DNA of 64,000 bases from Edaphobacter sp. (lineage in GTDB: Bacteria > Acidobacteriota > Terriglobia > Terriglobales > Acidobacteriaceae). Under the pieces are notes generated by a model. The model saw only the letters and a list, made by a program, of their open reading frames with translations. It was not told the DNA's origin and ran no database searches. The stretch is taken from the NCBI GenBank assembly GCA_025462645.1, contig JAOAPB010000045.1, positions 62,001 through 126,000 on the forward strand, read 5' to 3'. Of this stretch, positions 38,738 to 47,844 are shown piece by piece. Positions within the stretch are counted from its first letter, which is position 1. Every line of letters starts with the position of its first letter. The translations under genes and the position numbers were made by a program.

Positions 38738-39583
38738 TCACGACAGGTACTCCTTCAGCCATGGATCGGTGGTATGCACCAACTCCAGCGTAGTGCCGTC
38801 AAAGACGATCTTGCCCTCGTTCAGCACAAGAAACTTCGTGCTGTCGTCGATGCCGCGATTCGGGAGGGGCTCAATCTTGCCGGTCTCCGCGTTGAAGCGG
38901 CTCATCGCGAGCAGGAAGGCATCCTGTAGACGATGCGTGATCAGCAGAGAAGTCGTATGCGAGACGTCGCGCTGTTTGATTACAAGCTCGTCGATCGTCG
39001 TTGAGGTGATGGGATCGAGCCCCGCAGTTGGCGAGTCGTAGAGAATCAGATCGGGCTTGCTGATAATGGCGCGCGCGATGGAGACACGGCGGCGCATCCC
39101 ACCCGAAAGTTCGGACGGAAACTTCGAGATCGCCTGTTCCAGCTCGACGAACTGAAGCACTTCTACCACCCGTCTGTGCGCCTCCTCTTCAGGAACGCGC
39201 TCTTCGTGGAGACGATAGGCGACGTTATCCTCGACCGAGAGCGAGTCAAACAGAGCCGACTCCTGAAAGACCATACCGATGCGCGCGCGGAGTTTGAAGA
39301 GATCCGTCTCGCTCATGGCGGTCACGTCCTCGCCGAAGACATGAATCGTGCCGGAATCAGGTCGCATCAGCCCGTTGGCAAGCTTCATCAGGACCGATTT
39401 TCCCCCGCCGGCAGGTCCGAGAATGATACGGGTCTCGCCGCGCTGGACATTAAACGAGATGTTCTGCAGTACCGTTTTTTCGTCGAAGCTGATGGAGACA
39501 TCGTTGAACGCAACCACAGGCTCCGCCGGGTTGGAGCTCTGGCTGTCTTGCTGGACGTCGTTGCTGGCTAGGTCTTCGGGCAT
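38738..39583 (-). CDS. MlaF-like ABC ATPase lacking the catalytic glutamate
   Basis: A 281-residue ATPase of the phospholipid/toluene-tolerance (Mla/Ttg2A) type. Walker A is GPAGGGKSVLMK, the Q-loop is MVFQESALFDSLSV, the signature is ELSGGMRRRVSIARA, and the H-loop is LLITHRLQDAF. Walker B reads LILYDSPTAGLDP, with Ser184 where ABC ATPases carry the catalytic Glu. An N-terminal extension of about 20 polar residues is present. It lies eight bases after mlaE on the same strand. Confidence 0.88.
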   Translation of the reverse strand: MPEDLASNDVQQDSQSSNPAEPVVAFNDVSISFDEKTVLQNISFNVQRGETRIILGPAGGGKSVLMKLANGLMRPDSGTIHVFGEDVTAMSETDLFKLRARIGMVFQESALFDSLSVEDNVAYRLHEERVPEEEAHRRVVEVLQFVELEQAISKFPSELSGGMRRRVSIARAIISKPDLILYDSPTAGLDPITSTTIDELVIKQRDVSHTTSLLITHRLQDAFLLAMSRFNAETGKIEPLPNRGIDDSTKFLVLNEGKIVFDGTTLELVHTTDPWLKEYLS

Positions 39584-39591
39584 GGTCTGGT

Positions 39592-40371
39592 TTACTTGCC
39601 AAAGATGCCGATCATGGCACGGCTGACGATAAAGTCGACGACGATGATGAATACTGACGAGACCACCACCGCCTGGGTGGTAGCCCGTCCTACGCCCTGG
39701 GTGCCGCCCTTCGTGTTCATGCCGAAGTAGCAGCCCACGGTGGCGATAATGAAGCCGGAGAAGAGCGGCTTGGTGAGACCTTGAACGATATCGCCATAGG
39801 CAAGCGCCCTATACGAATTGTGGAAGTAGGACCATCCATTCAGCCCAAGCAGCGCGATGCTCACCAGCGCGCCGCCCGCGATCCCAACGGCATCCGCTAC
39901 GATCGTGAGAAAGAACAGCATGAAGACAGTCGCGTAGAGCCGCGGGGTGACGAGTTTGCGCAATGGGTCCGTCCCCAGAGCTCGCATCGCGTCGATCTGC
40001 TCGGTTACCTTCATCGAGCCCAGCTCGGAAGCCATGCCCGAGGCATTCCGGCCCGAGACCATAAGACCCGTAAGCACTGGCCCAAGCTCCTTTACCATAG
40101 AGAGCGCAACCAGGTTCCCGGTCAAACTCACCGAGCCGAACGCCTGCAGCGAGGTAGCCGATTGCAGGGCAAGAACGCAGCCCGTGAAAAAACCCGTAAG
40201 CACCACGATCGGCATCGAGCCCACGCCGATAGAGTCCATCTGGGTGAAGACGTCCGCCCAATAGCGCGGGCCGGAAAAGATATTGGCGATCGCACGCCAT
40301 GAGAGGACGGAGTAGTCCTGGACGGCGGCAATCTTCTGTTTGGCGAAGACCTCTGGGGAGACGAAGGGCAT
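39592..40371 (-). CDS. mlaE: MlaE-family ABC lipid transporter permease
   Basis: A 259-residue permease with five to six helices. VVLTGFFTGCVLALQSA, ELGPVLTGLMVSGRNASGMASELGSMKVTEQ (core of the family) and LVTPRLYATVFMLFFLT are characteristic. With the downstream ATPase it forms the inner-membrane part of a retrograde or anterograde lipid carrier. The MCE-domain partner MlaD is not adjacent and must be elsewhere if present. Confidence 0.92.
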   Translation of the reverse strand: MPFVSPEVFAKQKIAAVQDYSVLSWRAIANIFSGPRYWADVFTQMDSIGVGSMPIVVLTGFFTGCVLALQSATSLQAFGSVSLTGNLVALSMVKELGPVLTGLMVSGRNASGMASELGSMKVTEQIDAMRALGTDPLRKLVTPRLYATVFMLFFLTIVADAVGIAGGALVSIALLGLNGWSYFHNSYRALAYGDIVQGLTKPLFSGFIIATVGCYFGMNTKGGTQGVGRATTQAVVVSSVFIIVVDFIVSRAMIGIFGK

Positions 40372-40490
40372 GTTGGTATCTGGCTCAATGTATCAGATGC
40401 GCGAGCAAGTCTGACGATTGCATCTTGTTGAGACGATTGCTGGCATCCTGGGGATGCGAACCTATAGCCGAGAATGAGAAGATAGTAGGG

Positions 40491-41558
40491 ATGATCTCTC
40501 AGATGACAGCTGCGGTGCTCTACGGCAAAGAAGACCTCCGGCTGGAGCAGGTAGCGATACCACAGGCGGCGGCTGGCGAGCTTCTGGTCCGCGTCTGTGC
40601 AGCGCTTACCTGCGGGACCGATCTGAAGGTCTACCGGCGTGGTTACCACGCCATGATGCTGAAGCCGCCGATTCTCTTCGGGCACGAACTTGCCGGGGTC
40701 GTCGCAGAGGTTGGTGCCGGAGTCACCGCCTTCCGCGAGGGAGACCGAGTCGTAGCCTTGAACTCCGCTCCCTGCGATCGTTGCTTCTTCTGCACACACG
40801 GCCAGCAGAATCTATGCGAGGAGTTGCTCTTCAACAACGGAGCCTACGCCGAATACATTCGCATTCCAGCAAGAATCGTCGAAAAAAACACCTTGCTGAT
40901 TCCTGACGGCATTCAGTTCGAGCACGCCGCCCTTACCGAGCCCCTGGCCTGTGTCGTCCGGGGCCTCGAGGAGAGCGGAGCCCAGCCCGGCGATACGATG
41001 GTCGTCATCGGAGCAGGCCCCATCGGCCTGATGTTCATGCATGTGGCAGAGCTTGCCGGTGTCAACGTCATCGCAGTCGTCAAGCGCGAGGACCAGATCG
41101 CCACGGCCAGACTATTCGGAGCGACCAGCATCGTGCAGATAGGCACCGTGCAGGATATAGTCGCAGCAACTCGCGCGCTGACCCCGCAGGGCAGGGGAGC
41201 CGACATCGTGATCGAGGCCGTAGCCACCCCCGGGACCTGGGAGTGGGCCGTCGATATGGTACGCAAGGGCGGCGTCGTCAACTTCTTCGGAGGCCCTCCC
41301 AGCGGGACCAAGGTTCAGCTCGATACCAACCGGATCCACTATGGCGATATCACTTTGAAGGCCAGCTTCCATCACACCCCGGCAACCTGCAGAACCGCCT
41401 TTGAGCTTGTCGCCAGTGGTCGGTTCAAGTGTGCCGATTACATCACGGGGCGTGTCGGTTTGGAGAAGGTCCCTGAGGTCTTCGCCCGGATGATGAGCCG
41501 GAACAATGGTTCACGTGACATTAAGACCGCGGTCTTTCCGGAAGGGGAGCCGAAGTGA
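40491..41558 (+). CDS. Zinc-dependent MDR alcohol dehydrogenase in the hpn operon
   Basis: A 355-residue medium-chain dehydrogenase. Catalytic zinc ligands are Cys in LTCGTDLKV, His in FGHELAGVVAEVG and a distal acidic residue. Structural zinc cysteines are in CDRCFFCTHGQQNLC. The Rossmann motif is VVIGAGPIGLMFMHVAELAG. ATG 40491 is used; ATG 40503 is also possible. Its stop overlaps the hpnC GTG start, so it is coupled to the squalene genes. Its substrate is unknown but may be a hopanoid or isoprenoid alcohol. Confidence 0.85.
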   Translation: MISQMTAAVLYGKEDLRLEQVAIPQAAAGELLVRVCAALTCGTDLKVYRRGYHAMMLKPPILFGHELAGVVAEVGAGVTAFREGDRVVALNSAPCDRCFFCTHGQQNLCEELLFNNGAYAEYIRIPARIVEKNTLLIPDGIQFEHAALTEPLACVVRGLEESGAQPGDTMVVIGAGPIGLMFMHVAELAGVNVIAVVKREDQIATARLFGATSIVQIGTVQDIVAATRALTPQGRGADIVIEAVATPGTWEWAVDMVRKGGVVNFFGGPPSGTKVQLDTNRIHYGDITLKASFHHTPATCRTAFELVASGRFKCADYITGRVGLEKVPEVFARMMSRNNGSRDIKTAVFPEGEPK

Positions 41559-42496
41559 GCGAGATCACAGTATCCCAGCATGCCCTTCTGGGTGCCCCAC
41601 CGGACTACCTGACCCCTCTGGAGCGGCCAACCCTCCAGGAGGCACAGGCATGGTGCCGTCAGCTCGCGACATCGCACTACGAGAACTTTCACGTGGCCAC
41701 CTGGTTCCTGCCCAAAAAGGTAAGGCCGCACTTCGAGAGCATCTACGCCTACTCCAGAGTGGCAGACGACCTCGGTGACGAGGTTCCCGACAAGCTCGTC
41801 GCCATGCGCCTGCTGAATGCCTGGGGCTCCATGCTCGACGAGTGCTACGACACTCCGGAGCGCTCGATGCATCCGGTATTCGTCGCCCTGCACGAGACCA
41901 TCCGCGAGTGCGGTGTTCCCCGCGAGCTCTTCGCCGATCTTCTGCACGCCTTCCGTATGGATCAGGTCAAGGCCGAGTACGACACCTGGGATGAACTCCT
42001 CGAATACTCGCACTATTCAGCCAATCCCGTCGGACGCCTGGTTCTACAGGTCAGCGGCTACAAGGAAGAGCCACTCGCCTTGCTGTCCGACAAGGTATGC
42101 ACGGCGCTTCAACTCGCCAACTTCTGGCAGGACGTAGTCGAAGACGCCGAACGCGGCAGACGTTACATCCCGGCCGAGTCCATGATTCGCTTCGGCGTAG
42201 ACGAGGGGCAGATCGAGGGACGAGTCTTCACCCCCGAGTTCCGCGCCATGATTCAAAGTCTGGTCGTCCGTACCCGAGAGATGCTGCGCGAAGGCGGCAC
42301 AATCAGCGCACACGTCGATAGAGAGCTGGCTGTAACGCTCGACCTGTTCCGCAAGGGTGGAGACGCCATTCTCGACGGCATCACCTTAGAGAACTTCGAC
42401 GTCCTGCGGGGAAGGCCCGTAGTCTCGAAGACGAAGAAGTTAAGCCTCCTTGCAGGAGCATTCATGAGCAAGCTGCGCGCGGGGCTGTCACGGTGA
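41555..42496 (+). CDS. hpnC: Squalene synthase HpnC (hydroxysqualene to squalene pathway)
   Basis: A 313-residue trans-isoprenyl diphosphate synthase fold. The two Asp-rich motifs are YSRVADDLGDE and NFWQDVVEDAERGR. The GTG start overlaps the previous stop (GTGA), with GGGGAG before it. In the HpnCDE route, HpnD makes presqualene diphosphate, HpnC makes hydroxysqualene and HpnE reduces it to squalene. All three genes are here in that order. Confidence 0.93.
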   Translation: MSEITVSQHALLGAPPDYLTPLERPTLQEAQAWCRQLATSHYENFHVATWFLPKKVRPHFESIYAYSRVADDLGDEVPDKLVAMRLLNAWGSMLDECYDTPERSMHPVFVALHETIRECGVPRELFADLLHAFRMDQVKAEYDTWDELLEYSHYSANPVGRLVLQVSGYKEEPLALLSDKVCTALQLANFWQDVVEDAERGRRYIPAESMIRFGVDEGQIEGRVFTPEFRAMIQSLVVRTREMLREGGTISAHVDRELAVTLDLFRKGGDAILDGITLENFDVLRGRPVVSKTKKLSLLAGAFMSKLRAGLSR

Positions 42497-43401
42497 CAAC
42501 TGCCGAAGCCTACGCCGTCTGTCGTGCCATAGCCCAACGCGAAGCAAAGAACTTCTACTATGCCTTCCGCGTCCTGCCGGAGCACAAGCGAAACGCCATG
42601 TGCGCGGTCTACGCCTTCATGCGCCGAGCCGATGACATCGCCGACGACGAATCGATGCCCATCCCCGAGCGCCGGATCGTCATGGCCAATTGGGTCGCAA
42701 CCTGGCGCATCGCTCGCGCCTCTGAAACCTCCGACGATCCCGTCTTCCTCGCCCTGAACGACACCCAGAGACAATTCGCGATCCCCGACGCCCTGCTCGA
42801 GGAGTTGGTGCAGGGAACCACCATGGACCTCGACCCTCAGTCCACGCCGACAAACCAGCTCCAGACCTTCGCCACCTTCGACGATCTCTACCGCTACTGC
42901 TACCTCGTAGCCTCGGTCGTTGGCCTGGTCTGCATCCGTATCTTCGGCTACACCGATCCCCAGGCAGAAAAACTAGCCGAAGAGACGGGCATAGCCTTCC
43001 AGCTAACCAACATCCTGCGCGACGTGAAGGAAGACGCCGAGCGCCGACGCATCTATCTCCCTCTCGATCTCCTGAGCGAATTCGGTGTCAGCCTCGACCG
43101 CATCCACGCACTGGTCAAGGGAGCCAGCCTCCAGTCCAACGAGCGCGCCGCTCTCCAGGCCCTCGGCTCACGCGCCGAGCAATACTACGCCTCCGCCGAC
43201 CGTCTTCTGCCCCTGATCGATGCCGACAGCCGCGCCGCGCTCTGGGTGCTCGTCACCATCTACCACCGTCTCCTCCATAAAATCAGTGCTGCCGACAGCG
43301 ATGTCTTCAGCAAGCGTGCCCGCGTCCCCACACCGGAGAAGCTGCTCATCCTCGCTCAGGGTGCCGTGATGGGACTGCGCAACCGCGGAGCATCACGGTG
43401 A
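42493..43401 (+). CDS. hpnD: Presqualene diphosphate synthase HpnD
   Basis: A 302-residue squalene/phytoene synthase homologue. The motifs are FMRRADDIADDE and NILRDVKEDAERRRIYLPL. The GTG start overlaps hpnC by four bases (GTGA). It condenses two farnesyl diphosphates to presqualene diphosphate. Length and motifs are normal. Confidence 0.94.
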   Translation: MTTAEAYAVCRAIAQREAKNFYYAFRVLPEHKRNAMCAVYAFMRRADDIADDESMPIPERRIVMANWVATWRIARASETSDDPVFLALNDTQRQFAIPDALLEELVQGTTMDLDPQSTPTNQLQTFATFDDLYRYCYLVASVVGLVCIRIFGYTDPQAEKLAEETGIAFQLTNILRDVKEDAERRRIYLPLDLLSEFGVSLDRIHALVKGASLQSNERAALQALGSRAEQYYASADRLLPLIDADSRAALWVLVTIYHRLLHKISAADSDVFSKRARVPTPEKLLILAQGAVMGLRNRGASR

Positions 43402-44795
43402 CGAAACTTCGCGACGCCATCGTGGTAGGCGGAGGCGTAGCCGGCCTCGCCGCCGCCACAGCCCTTGCTGGAGCGGGAGCAAGCGTCACCCTCCTCGAGC
43501 GCCGCCCCTACATCGGTGGCCGCGCCTACTCCTACGACCACCCTGCGCTCGACGAGACCATCGACTCGCAGCACGTAGTCCTCGGCTGCTGTACCAACAT
43601 CCTCGATCTCTGCCAACAGGCCGGCATGGCCGACACCATCCGCTGGTACGACGAACTGGTCTTTATCGAACCCAACGGCCGCCGCAGCCCTCTGCGCTCC
43701 AGCGGTCTCCCCGCTCCAGCCCATCAGGCGGTGAGCTTCCTTCGCGCCTCCATGCTCAGCCTGCGCGACAAGGCTGGCATCGCCACCGGCCTCGCTCGCT
43801 TCCTCCGCGGATACCCGGCCCACGACACCGAGAGCTTCGCCAACTGGCTCCGGCGCACCGGCCAGACCGAGCGTGCCATCCGTCACTTCTGGGAGCCGGT
43901 CGTCGTCGGTGCCCTCAACGACAGCTTCGACCGCTGCTCCGTGAAGTACGCAGGCAAAGTCTTCCACGAGTCCTTCCTCCGCTCCCCGGAGGCAGGCCGC
44001 CTCGGCATCCCGGCAGCACCCCTCAGCGACTTCTTCACTCCAGTAGCCGAGTTCGCGCGCAGACAGGGCGTAGACGTAAAGCTCAAATCCGGGGTCGATC
44101 GCATCGACCAGACAGCGGATGGCCGCTGGCGCATCCTCGCAGGTGCAGAAGGGCACACCGCCGACGCTGTAGTCCTCGCCACCGACTTCAAGCAGACGAA
44201 GACCCTCCTGGCCAGCCTGCCGTCGGCATCAGACAACCCCGATCTCTCCACCACAGACTTCGACCAGTTCATCCCCGCCCCCATCACCACGATTCATCTC
44301 TGGTACGACCGCGACGTCACGCAACTCGACCACGCCGTCCTGCTGGACACCCGTATTCAGTGGGTCTTCACCAAGTCGCGCATTCGCCGCTGGCCTGCTG
44401 AGCGTGGCTGCTATCTCGAACTCGTCATCAGCGCCTCATGGGCAGAGCTCAACATGAACAGGGAAGAGATACTCTCCTCCGCCCTGCAGGAGTTCGAGAC
44501 CTTCTTCCCGGCCGCGAAACAGGCAAAGCTTCTGAAGAGTGGCATCCTGAAGGAAGCCCGCGCGACCTTCTCCGTAACCCCGGGGCTGGACAGCTTCCGC
44601 CCACAACAAGCCACCCAGTGGCCCGGCCTCTACCTGGCAGGCGACTGGACCGCAACCGAATGGCCTTCAACGATGGAGGGAGCCGTACGCAGTGGCAGGC
44701 TAGCCGCTGGAGCCCTGATGGGCGACACCACCCGCTTCATGTCTCCTGAAACTCCCGCCACCGGCCTGATGAGTTGGCTCAGCAAATCACCCTGA
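43398..44795 (+). CDS. hpnE: Hydroxysqualene dehydroxylase HpnE
   Basis: A 465-residue FAD-dependent amine-oxidase-type enzyme. The dinucleotide fold is AIVVGGGVAGLAAATALAG followed by LLERRPYIGGRAYSY. The C-terminal FAD contact is LYLAGDWTATEWPSTMEGAVRSG, typical of HpnE. GTG start overlaps hpnD. It uses FAD to reduce hydroxysqualene to squalene. No squalene-hopene cyclase is present in the window. Confidence 0.94.
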   Translation: MTKLRDAIVVGGGVAGLAAATALAGAGASVTLLERRPYIGGRAYSYDHPALDETIDSQHVVLGCCTNILDLCQQAGMADTIRWYDELVFIEPNGRRSPLRSSGLPAPAHQAVSFLRASMLSLRDKAGIATGLARFLRGYPAHDTESFANWLRRTGQTERAIRHFWEPVVVGALNDSFDRCSVKYAGKVFHESFLRSPEAGRLGIPAAPLSDFFTPVAEFARRQGVDVKLKSGVDRIDQTADGRWRILAGAEGHTADAVVLATDFKQTKTLLASLPSASDNPDLSTTDFDQFIPAPITTIHLWYDRDVTQLDHAVLLDTRIQWVFTKSRIRRWPAERGCYLELVISASWAELNMNREEILSSALQEFETFFPAAKQAKLLKSGILKEARATFSVTPGLDSFRPQQATQWPGLYLAGDWTATEWPSTMEGAVRSGRLAAGALMGDTTRFMSPETPATGLMSWLSKSP

Positions 44796-44830
44796 CCATC
44801 TTGCTGTCGCCGTTGCTCTTGCTTTTCAGT

Positions 44831-44998
44831 TGTCATCCTTCGCCGAAGGCGGAGAACCTGCTTTTTCGTCATCATCCTGAGCGCCTTTTACATTGTTATT
44901 CTGAATGCCTTTTACATTGTCATTTTGAGCGCCTTACATTGTCATTCGGAGCGTCTTTTACGTTGTCATTCTGAGCGCAGCGAAGAACCCCCGTATTT
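44831..44998. repeat. Degenerate 22-24 bp tandem repeat ending in a dispersed repeat copy
   Basis: Units starting TGTCATTCTGAGCGCC(TTTTACA) recur at about 44894, 44918, 44940 and 44964, with weaker copies from 44831. The last copy (44965-44998) continues into a 34-base sequence that matches 55011-55044 with two differences. The block fills most of the 320-base gap between hpnE and the convergent EamA gene. No gene is seen in it. Confidence 0.8.
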
Positions 44999-45115
44999 AC
45001 GAGGGGAGCGTAGCGACCCGAGTGCTTCTAAAACGTAAAGAATCACCCCGAACGAAAGAGCACACGTTGAGTGTGTTGAATAAGCCGCTCTGCCGAAGGG
45101 CGAATCAGAAGAAGC

Positions 45116-45502
45116 TTACCTGGCCAGCAGAGCCACACCAGCACAGACGAAGAGCGCAGCCAGCCACCGCCGCTTGTCTACATTCTCCTTAAGAAAGACC
45201 TTGGCAGCCGCGGCAGTCGTGACAAAGGTAAGCGAAGCCGTCGCTGGAGCGATAAGACTGAGGTCCGCATCGGAGAGCGCGAACAGGAGCGAGAAGAAGC
45301 TCAGCGCCATGCAGCAGATGCCCAGCAGAAACATGGTGCTCGAGAGCACAGCCTTGATCGCTCCAACAAGGCCGGACTTGGCCCGGATATCGTCGAGATC
45401 GCCGAGCTTGCGCATCCCTCCGGCGATGAGAATGTCTCCTGCGGTGGCGGTGATGACGACAGCAAAGATCGTGCTCCAGGTATGCAACGTAGCAGGGTTC
45501 AA
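45116..45502 (-). CDS. Half-size EamA/SMR-like transporter, second of pair
   Basis: A 128-residue protein with four predicted membrane helices (about 10-28, 48-66, 74-98 and 108-127). SLIAPATASLTFVTTAAAAKVFLKENV resembles the last helices of DMT transporters in pattern. It overlaps the upstream EamA gene by four bases. Two different half-size units in tandem suggest an antiparallel heterodimer, as in ArnE/ArnF or EbrAB-type pairs. It is in the hpnJ operon. Confidence 0.75.
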   Translation of the reverse strand: MNPATLHTWSTIFAVVITATAGDILIAGGMRKLGDLDDIRAKSGLVGAIKAVLSSTMFLLGICCMALSFFSLLFALSDADLSLIAPATASLTFVTTAAAAKVFLKENVDKRRWLAALFVCAGVALLAR

Positions 45503-45912
45503 GGGGCAATCTCCGGAACAGGGTGTTCAGTACGGGACGGGCCATTGGCGACGAAACCGACGCCGATGACGATCAGCGCGATGCCGAGCCACCGCGAGGC
45601 CGAGACATGCTCATTGAGCCAGAACTTCGAGAGCAGGGTAACAATGACGTTGCCGAAGGCAGTAGCAGGCAGCACAAAGGTGATATCGGCCCAGCTGAGC
45701 GCCGTCATGTAAGACGCCATAAAGCCCAGCAGAACGACGATGCCGGAGATAATCCACGGACTCTTCAGAGCGAAGAAGAGCGTGCCTAGGTGAGCGAGTG
45801 AGACCGGCCCTATCTGCTTCATGCCGATGCCGAGCAGAGCATCCCCAATGGAGGCCCCAAGCATGACGGCAAGCAGGACAAGCCAGCGGCGGGGTGTCAG
45901 AGTGTGTTGCAT
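45499..45912 (-). CDS. Half-size EamA/SMR-like transporter, first of pair
   Basis: A 137-residue protein with four membrane helices. ITFVLPATAFGNVIVTLLSKFW followed by LNEHVSASRWLGIALIVIGV is typical of DMT/SMR half-units. It lies 72 bases after hpnJ on the same strand and overlaps the next half-unit by four bases. Resemblance in organisation to lipid-linked sugar flippases (ArnE/ArnF) and the location suggest transport of a lipid or its head group. No substrate is shown by the sequence. Confidence 0.75.
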   Translation of the reverse strand: MQHTLTPRRWLVLLAVMLGASIGDALLGIGMKQIGPVSLAHLGTLFFALKSPWIISGIVVLLGFMASYMTALSWADITFVLPATAFGNVIVTLLSKFWLNEHVSASRWLGIALIVIGVGFVANGPSRTEHPVPEIAP

Positions 45913-45984
45913 CAGTAATGGATCCGTTCAAGAGAAAGCGGTCAGCATGGTTCATGCTGACCGCTGTTGAGTTCTAAAAGAAAA

Positions 45985-47463
45985 CTACGCGTTCATGCTG
46001 ACGGATTCCTGAGCCTTGAGCGCGTTCTCTTCCTTCTTGGCGCGAGCAGCCTTGTTGCGCTGCGAGCGGAGCTTCATGAACGCCTTGGCCTCGACGTAGA
46101 GCCGGGGAACGTCGCGGTTGACGACGGCCTTCCAGACCACGCGGAACGCGGCCTTCGGGCGGAAGTAGTACTCATCGTAGAACTTGTGTACCATCTCCAT
46201 CACATACTCGGTGGGGAGACCGGGATACTCGATGTGAGCCATCTGATGTCCGCCGCCGTCTTCCATCTTCTCGTTGGTGATGAAGCCGTTCTTGTGGGCG
46301 AAGTCGTAGAACTCCGTGCCAGGATAGGCGTGGGCCACGGAGACCTGAATCGTCTCGCAGTCCAGCGTCTTGGCGAAGTTGATCGTGTTGCGAATCGACT
46401 CCCTGGTCTCGCCCGGCAACCCGAGGATGAAGTCGGCATGGATGATCAGGCCGAGGTCGTGGCAGTCCTTGACGAAGTCGCGTGCACGCTCGACGGTGGC
46501 GCCCTTCTTGATGTTCTTGAGAATCTGCGGATCGCCAGACTCGAAGCCGACGATAAGCAGACGGCAACCCGCCTCCTTCATGGCCTTGAGCGTGTCGCGG
46601 TCGGTTGTAACGCGCGACGTGCAGGACCAGGTGATGCCGAGCGGCTTCAGCTTCTCGCAAAGCTCGATGGTGCGCACCTTCTGGATGTTGAAGGTATCGT
46701 CATCGAAGAAGAACTCCTTCACATGCGGGAAGTTCTCCTTGGCCCACTTCATCTCGGCGGCAACGTCGTCTGTAGATCGTTTGCGCCAGGCGTGGCCCGA
46801 GAGCGTCTGCGGCCACAGGCAGAACGTGCACTGCGCCGGGCAGCCACGCGTGGAGTAGAGCGAGATGTACGGATGCAGCAGGAACGGCACGTTGTAGCGC
46901 GTCACATCCATATCGCGCTTGTAGATCTTCGTCGCCCAGGGCATCGCGTCGAGGTCTTCGACCTGCGGACGATCCGGATTATGCTGAATCACCCCGCCTG
47001 CATCCTTGTAGCTGATGCCGAGGATCTCGTTCAGCGGCTTGCCGTTCGCATACTCCACCACGGAGAAGTCGAACTCGCGGCGGCAGACGAAGTCGATCAC
47101 GGCGCACTCGTTCAAGGCGCGATCCGGGTCAGTCGTCACCGGAGGCCCGACGAAAGCAATCTTGACGGTCGGATTCGCACGCTTGATGGCCTCTGCGAGG
47201 GCGTGATCGCCGCTCCAGCCGACGGTGGAGGTAAACAGCACGAGGAACTCGTAGCCCTTGGCGATCTCGATGGTCTCGTCCGCCGAGACGTGGTGCGGCG
47301 GCGCATCCAGCAGCTTCGAGCCCTCCAGCATGCCGGCAGGATAAGCCAGCCACACCGGGTACCAGTAAGACTCGATCTCGCGGGTAGCGGGCCAGCGGGA
47401 GCTGGCACCACCGTCAAAGTTCTCAAAGGAGGGCGGGTTCAGAAACAGTGTCTTCAAAGGCAT
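45985..47463 (-). CDS. hpnJ: Hopanoid-associated B12-binding radical SAM protein HpnJ
   Basis: A 492-residue enzyme. The N-terminus KTLFLNPPSFENFDGG and WPATREIESYWYPVWLAYPAG are HpnJ signatures. A B12-binding-like domain (about 1-150) is followed by the radical SAM core with cluster motif STRGCPAQCTFCLWP. GLPGETRESIRNTINFAK is also typical. HpnJ is associated with making the cyclitol ether head group of composite bacteriohopanepolyols. It heads an operon with two EamA half-transporters and converges on hpnCDE. Confidence 0.92.
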   Translation of the reverse strand: MPLKTLFLNPPSFENFDGGASSRWPATREIESYWYPVWLAYPAGMLEGSKLLDAPPHHVSADETIEIAKGYEFLVLFTSTVGWSGDHALAEAIKRANPTVKIAFVGPPVTTDPDRALNECAVIDFVCRREFDFSVVEYANGKPLNEILGISYKDAGGVIQHNPDRPQVEDLDAMPWATKIYKRDMDVTRYNVPFLLHPYISLYSTRGCPAQCTFCLWPQTLSGHAWRKRSTDDVAAEMKWAKENFPHVKEFFFDDDTFNIQKVRTIELCEKLKPLGITWSCTSRVTTDRDTLKAMKEAGCRLLIVGFESGDPQILKNIKKGATVERARDFVKDCHDLGLIIHADFILGLPGETRESIRNTINFAKTLDCETIQVSVAHAYPGTEFYDFAHKNGFITNEKMEDGGGHQMAHIEYPGLPTEYVMEMVHKFYDEYYFRPKAAFRVVWKAVVNRDVPRLYVEAKAFMKLRSQRNKAARAKKEENALKAQESVSMNA

Positions 47464-47523
47464 AATAATTAGTCCAATTTTACCATTCAGTTAAGGGGTT
47501 AAGGGGAATTTCTGGTGTCACGT

Positions 47524-47844
47524 CTATGGTTCCACCTGGCTCGATGTCGCTGTAGCCTCGTTGGTTCCATCAAAGAACACGAGCCAGTAGCGATGGCGCA
47601 GAGGCGCGAAGCTTGATCGGTACACAAAGACATGGTCGCAATTTGGCGTCACTTGCGTGTCATACGCCCGGCAAGGCCGCTCAATCGCGCTGGGAGCTCC
47701 CATCGCCGCCCTCACCTCCGCTTCGCTGGCTTGATGGTTGATCGTCGAGAAGGCTCCAGCCAAACGCTGGTCGCGGAGCATACCCCATAAGCTTCCAAGA
47801 ACCAGAAGAGCAAATAGGACAGCGATGATCGCCCTGATCCTCAT
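47524..47844 (-). CDS. Small exported or membrane-anchored protein after tolC
   Basis: A 106-residue protein with an N-terminal membrane helix (IIAVLFALLVLGSLWGML). A short domain follows that resembles BamE/SmpA-type small folds only in outline (QASEAEVRAAMGAP). Two cysteines (CRAYDTQVTPNC) could form a disulphide outside the membrane. It overlaps the TolC gene by four bases. Function unknown. Confidence 0.65.
   Translation of the reverse strand: MRIRAIIAVLFALLVLGSLWGMLRDQRLAGAFSTINHQASEAEVRAAMGAPSAIERPCRAYDTQVTPNCDHVFVYRSSFAPLRHRYWLVFFDGTNEATATSSQVEP

Noticed and set aside
44831-44998. Tandem repeats considered as a CRISPR array
   Set aside because: Units follow each other directly without unique spacers, and no cas gene is in the window.
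45967-47472. A 501-codon open frame on the plus strand
   Set aside because: It is the exact antisense shadow of hpnJ, which has clear family motifs; the plus-strand product has no recognisable domain.
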